Below are positions 59,402-64,000 of a stretch of 64,000 nt of DNA, piece after piece. The translations under genes and the position numbers were made by a program. Positions within the stretch are counted from its first letter, which is position 1; each line of letters begins with the position of its first letter. The stretch comes from Datisca glomerata (lineage: Eukaryota > Streptophyta > Magnoliopsida > Cucurbitales > Datiscaceae), in assembly GCA_003255025.1 (NCBI GenBank), contig QANY01013209.1:744001-808000 (forward strand), written 5' to 3'. The notes below the pieces were generated by a model, which was not told where the DNA came from, ran no database searches, and worked only from the letters and a program-made list of their open reading frames with translations.

Positions 59402-62400
59402 TTATAAGCACCACTCATGCAGAACAAATTGAGGCAGATCAAGGTTTAGGTACCATTTAGTAGATACCGGTGTCCCTTTCTGCTCTTGCTCAACTGATTG
59501 TGCTATACCATTTTGTTCTTGCTCAACTGGTTGTGTTGGTTGCTGTTTATGGTCATCCAGTACAGCTGGCTGCTCGAATTCTACTGAGACACATGGTCTC
59601 CAAATCGTTTCCTTGCCTACGTCCATTATTGCGATGCCCTTGACAGTCAAGTCAGCCCTGATCTGATCGCTTCTTGAGAAATCTTTGTTTTTCCTTGCTT
59701 GCGTTCTTTCTTCAATAAGCCACAATACATCATCTTCCACTAGCTCAGCTCTCCTCAATGCCTTATCTTTCAACTGCTGCAAAAGCTGCCTTGTGGAAAA
59801 AGTTGTTCTGTTAAATGTATCTGAGACAAAGTTACAAAGAAAGAAAGGGTACAAAAATATTACTTCAGAGTAAGTTGAAGGGGACAGCAATCCGAGAATA
59901 CCCAAAACGTCTTTGACTTCTTTCTCTACATCAACAAGGGACTGAATCATTGAGAGCTGTTGTTGCTTCTGTTGCTTTTTCTGATGATTACCCAAAAATT
60001 TTGTTTATTCCATATACAAAAATAAACTAGTATATTACAAATAAATAAATAAATGTGTGTGTGAGAGAGAGAGAGAGAATGTCTGAGCCATATGAGAATT
60101 GCTTGAGACATGTACCTTAAGCGAGTTCAAAGAACCATTTATAAATTTCAAGGCCTCCTGAAAAGCACCGGTCAATACATGTGCGGTGTTCAAGTCATCG
60201 TCCATTTTAGTCTGGAACTCATTGCGTACCTTACTGATGCAATCTTGGGCAGCGGGAGTAATACGAACTGTTCAACCACCCCTTGGTGTTTCCTTCTTGA
60301 AATGGGGACAAAGCATCTTCACAATCTTGCAAAGTCTAACATCACAAAAAAGTTGCAAGAAATAATCTAGGTGAATAAATGTAAAAGAAACTGATGTGAC
60401 AATCAAGTTAATAAAACACATATCTAACACTGTATTCAGATAAGCAAAAGCAAGACAATCCAAGTAAACGGACGTTCCTTATCACCAGAAAAAAGATTAG
60501 TCATTAAATAACAGGAGTTTAAGGAAGACATCAGATGCACTTTCGAGCTGAGAAACTGTGTAATTAAGAGGAGACCGATAATGAGCACTTATCAGAAAGT
60601 GTCTCAAAGCTAGCGGATGGTACCTTTCGCTAATCTACAAGTGAACCAACAAGTCATCAAAACACATACTGATGCTGACATTGTATGAGAACGGAATTGC
60701 GCACTTGAATTAACCTGGCGAATGGTGAAAAAGTTACCCCAGAGACTTCGACATCTTCTCGTTGTTATTAGTAACGCGCCCATTGTGCATCCAATAACCT
60801 ATATCACCCTCTTGGCAAGCAGCACAGCTCTGGGTAAGTTCATTTTCATGAAATGGAAAGATCAAATCAATTCCACCACCATGAATGTCAAACTTAAAAG
60901 TAAGATAATGCGCACTCATGGCACTGCATTCTATATGCCACCCTGGTCTTCCAAGACCCCACGGACTGTCCCAACTTGGCTCACCAGCTCTGTGATTTTC
61001 CAGCTTTTGTCCAGACAACTGGCCATAATTTGGAAACTTCTCCACAGCAAAGAACACGTCTCCATCGACTACATAGCCAAAGCCTTTTTTTGATAATCTG
61101 CAGAATTATTATTAATTTCATCCCGCAAAGAGGAGAAGAGAGAATTAAACACAGAGACCATAAACCAACAAAGAAGGAAATAAATAAGGGATCATGTTTT
61201 TATTTATGATTCTTAATTCCTGTAAACACCAACAAAGAAGCTCAGGCATCAGAAGCAAACACAAGTATAAATCTGACTATGAAGACGTACATGTGTTCAA
61301 GGAGAAAGGAAGAAATAACATAACATATGAAGGAAATAAAGTAAACATATTTCTTCCGCATAATGTATCCAGAAAGCAGAACTTCACAAAGAAGTTTCTT
61401 AAAGCATCAGCTAACATGTATATCTTTACCGATCAAAATATTTTGACTTTTTTAAGTGATGAAGAACACCAGCTGATACTCCTTCATAGCATAGACTAGG
61501 CCAAACTCTGGGGAACCTAGCTTGGGACTCCATCGTAATGAATTCTCACTTAAATTTATTCATCTCCAAGATAAAATTGAATCCATGACCAGTTTTACCA
61601 CACAAGCACAAGTTTTCCCTAGCCATTGGTTGGGCTACCCTGAGGCTGGTTGTTGTCATTTGTGGCCCAGATGGTCACGTATCCACAACATCAGAAATTC
61701 AAGGATAAACTTCTGAGAGTTCAAACTTTTATCTTCCTCTAAACCTTTTTGTTCAATTTTCAGAAAATACGTCATGCACTTGGCACAAATATGTTGTGAA
61801 TTTTGTTCACTGCTAAACAATTTCATAGCCTGAAATTTACTAATTACCTAAGCAGTTTTCTAAAATTTACAAATCTATCACCCTGACAAACATGAAGATG
61901 CAATTTTTTCCCTTAATTCTTTTTTCCTTTCTCTAAGGAATAGAAAAGGCACATATGCGACAGTGAAATCAACTCTGTAATGTATTGTACCAAAGCGAAC
62001 TGCAATTTTCTGTGTCCACATCTGACATCCCTCATTTTAGGTCCAGCTTGATAAAAAGGTATAGTAGTACTCACAAAAGGACCCCGAGCAGGGGTAAATA
62101 CAACATGGTCACTGTAATCTAAGTTTAAGTGAACATCTATGACATTGTCGAAACCAAATGAACTGACATTTAGATTCTTTCAATTCTCCCCTTCCATTAA
62201 CAAAAGTGTAGAAGTACACTGAACACATGTAGGATGTGAGATAGCATGTTTCATAATATTTGGTAAAAGTGCAGAAAGAAAACCTGATTAATCATTTCCT
62301 TAATCTGTTCCATGTGATCTGAAACACGAGGCTGATGGGTAGGAGACAGGCACTGAAGATCAGCCATGTCCAAAAGATATTCTTGGCAAAAATGATTGCT

Positions 62401-62445
62401 AAGAGTTAAACGATTTTCTCCAAGCTCATTAGCACGACAACTTAT
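59402..62445 (-). pseudogene. Cysteinyl-tRNA synthetase, C-terminal six exons with frame lesions
   Basis: The family charges tRNA-Cys in the cytosol or organelles. Exons on the minus strand: 62284-62445 ([27 protein letters not shown]), 60715-61097 ([26 protein letters not shown], then NEKMSKSLG, the KMSKS loop), about 60530-60634 ([20 protein letters not shown]), 60116-60335 (TKMDDDLNTAHVLTGAFQEA), 59864-59980 and 59402-59785 with the stop. Introns have GT-AG borders and phase 0. Exon 60715-61097 is 383 bases with a +1 in an A7 run (61085-61091) and a +1 in a G4 run (60737-60740). Exon 60116-60335 is 220 bases with a +1 near 60270-60285. The first His of the usual HHENE zinc site is Phe. The C-terminal tail has a VEQEQ duplication. 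HIGH-motif exons are absent up to the TRIM and Copia at 62766. A pseudogene is favoured, but sequencing error is possible. Confidence 0.8.
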
Positions 62446-62765
62446 CTGTAGAGATCCATTGTTTCTAATCAGTATCATGCAAGGATTATTCCTTAAAATG
62501 AATTCATTTTTCACTTTCAAAGTTTCATTTCATGTAGAGATTGCATCATCAGTAGTTAATGCACCTGACTTGTCAAAGCAGATATAATCATAGAAATTAA
62601 CATATGTAATAATAACAGCAATGTGTATAAGATACAACATAGAGAGTGCGAGTGCATACACTCTCTCTATGCACTCTCTCTATTACTTTTTTTATCAGTA
62701 TATACTCATATATTAATACTCATCAGCTACGAATACCAATGAAAAATTAAATCATAACTTCTACG

Positions 62766-63119
62766 AATTGAAAAGTCAGCCCAATCACTCTTTAAAACCT
62801 AGGGGTTAAGGAAAGTGGTACTAGAGCCTTATAACTACCACAAAATAGGCAAGTCTAGGCAATGTGGGACAACATTCCAACACACCCTCCTGGACCACAA
62901 CACGGTAACGGAACTAAGCAACATACCAAACAATCCGAACTAAGCGGACAAAGAATCGAACTAAAGTGGCATAACAAAGGCCCAACCTAGCTCTAATACC
63001 AAATTGAAAAACTCAGCTCAATCACTCCCTAAAACCTAAGTGTTAAGTAGATGGGTGCTAGAGTCTTATAACTTGTATAGAATGGGCAAGTCTAGGTACT
63101 GTGGAACAACATTACAACA
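62766..63119 (-). mobile_element. Complete TRIM (miniature LTR retrotransposon), 354 bp
   Basis: Two ~117-bp LTRs (63002-63119, 5'; 62766-62882, 3') begin TGTTGTAATGTTGTTCC and TGTTGGAATGTTGTCCC on the minus strand and end TTTTTCAATT/ACTTTTCAATT. Directly after the 5' LTR lies TGGTATTAGAGC (62990-63001), one mismatch from the tRNA-Met complement. A purine-rich GTCCAGGAGGGTG precedes the 3' LTR. Both flanks carry CTACG (62761-62765 and 63120-63124), a perfect 5-bp target duplication. It has no coding capacity and must be moved by another element's enzymes. Confidence 0.9.
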
Positions 63120-63124
63120 CTACG

Positions 63125-63375
63125 CATGCCCAGTTTCTATGATAACATACTGACATCTTCTTCAAACTAAGAGTTGTTTGATGTTTTACTGAATCGATCA
63201 TATACAATTCCTCTATAGACCAGGTTAATAACACTAGAAAGCTAAAAGAGTTATATTGATTAATTAAAATTTAGATAGTACATGAGGTATTTATACACAT
63301 GGATAAAAAAGTTAAAAATACTAAAATACCCTTAAATAGCAGAAAAGTAGCAAAGATCAACAATATTATCCAACA
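63125..63375 (-). repeat. 3' LTR of Copia 3 (approximate end)
   Basis: On the minus strand it starts TGTTGGATAATATTG directly after the polypurine tract TTGAGGGGGAG (63376-63387). It contains TGTATAAATACC, a TATA box, at about 63290. The 3' end is unclear: TGTTATCATAGA near 63137-63148 resembles a decayed primer site, and the TRIM insertion lies just beyond. Confidence 0.65.
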
Positions 63376-63382
63376 CTCCCCC

Positions 63383-64000
63383 TCAAGGTGGCGCATAGAT
63401 ATCAATCATGACTGGCTTGCGAAGAGTTGACTGTAGAAGAGTAGGACCGACGGGCTTTGTAAAAGCAACAGAAGTTTGCTCAGATAAAGGAACAAACTTT
63501 GTAGAGATAGCTCCAGGCCGAACTTTCTCTCGAATGAAGTGAATATCAACCTCGATATGCTTGGTTCTTTCATGAAAAACAGAATCTGAAGCTAACATTA
63601 AGGCCGACTTATCGTCACAATACAATGTAGAAGGTAAACATGGCAAGAAACCGAGTTCCCCTAGAATAGAATGAAGCCAAAGAACCTCACATGTCCCTTG
63701 AGTCATTGCCCTGTATTCTGCCTCAGCAGATGATCGAGAAACCACAGACTGCTTCTTGCTTTTTCAGGAGAGAAGATGATTACCATAAAAAGTACAAATA
63801 CCAGATGTACATCTCCTATCTGTATTTGACCCAGCATAGTCAGCATCAGTAATGCAAGACACATCAAATGTGTTTTTGGAGGAATAAAAAAGACCAAGGC
63901 CTGGACAAGACTTCAAGTATCTTAAAATGTGGTAAACTGCATCCAAATGAAGTACGGGGAGCATGGATAAACTGGCTCACAAGGCTAACAGGAAAAGTCA
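63383..64000 (-). pseudogene. Copia 3 reverse transcriptase C-terminus and RNase H (runs off window)
   Basis: Minus-strand translation gives VSLVSQFIHAPRTS at the window edge. After a one-base shift near 63945 come YHILRYLKSCPGLGLFYSS and DADYAGSNTDRRCTSGIC. RNase H follows with VVSRSSAEAEYRA and TKHIEVDIHFIREKV. This is the canonical end of Copia pol. One TGA near 63764 stands where Trp is usual in LISWKSKKQ-type sequence. The frame ends at 63383, next to the polypurine tract and LTR. Few lesions are visible, so this element is younger than Copia 1. Confidence 0.88.

Noticed and set aside
60722..61209. Plus-strand frames of 123 and 77 codons
   Set aside because: They are antisense shadows of the CysRS exon at 60715-61097.

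Overview
The window is AT-rich nuclear DNA of a flowering plant, most likely a eudicot. The plant-specific signs are a QALGGH-type C2H2 zinc-finger gene, a spliced plant-type cysteinyl-tRNA synthetase locus, and plant families of endogenous pararetrovirus, Copia, TRIM, CACTA, hAT and PIF/Harbinger elements. Only one apparently intact protein gene is visible (33971..34645, +). The rest is mobile-element wreckage and tandem repeats. The species cannot be told from this sequence.

Layout. 1-9540: a rearranged endogenous pararetrovirus (Caulimoviridae). Two head-to-tail copies lie on the minus strand (B, about 3211-9540; A, about 646-3230, truncated), plus an inverted end fragment (1-648). Gene order is movement protein, linker, capsid with zinc knuckle, aspartic protease, reverse transcriptase remnant, RNase H, then an overlapping second ORF. 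All are decayed, and the RT has lost its catalytic core. 9541-17674: three abutting tandem arrays, namely a ~80-bp palindromic minisatellite, ~0.9 kb of almost pure purine, and exactly 300 perfect copies of a 21-bp unit starting beside a single N. 17675-21918: AT-rich intergenic DNA with a 156-bp tandem duplication. 21919-25436: a 3.5-kb non-coding LTR retroelement with ~490-bp LTRs. 26.0-28.9 kb: a CACTA end, a Harbinger transposase fragment and a C/T-rich minisatellite. 33.8-34.7 kb: the zinc-finger transcription factor gene, with a TATA box and a CT-repeat leader.

39216-51961: an old Copia element, split inside gag by a 5.38-kb CACTA element (40411-45790). The CACTA carries exon-intron fragments of the host gene Pescadillo and a short exon resembling an ISWI chromatin remodeller. 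53390-57420: a second, internally deleted Copia element containing a hAT-like insertion. 59402-62445: six exons of cysteinyl-tRNA synthetase (minus strand) with three +1 frame lesions and an altered zinc-site residue. No 5' exons are seen in the window. 62766-63119: a complete 354-bp TRIM with LTRs, PBS, PPT and 5-bp target duplications. 63125-64000: the 3' end of a third Copia element (minus strand), running off the window.

How it fits together: this is a gene-poor region shaped by nested insertion. The best-supported unusual items are the gene-capturing CACTA inside Copia gag, the pararetrovirus concatemer next to a composite satellite block, and the TRIM beside a broken tRNA-synthetase gene.
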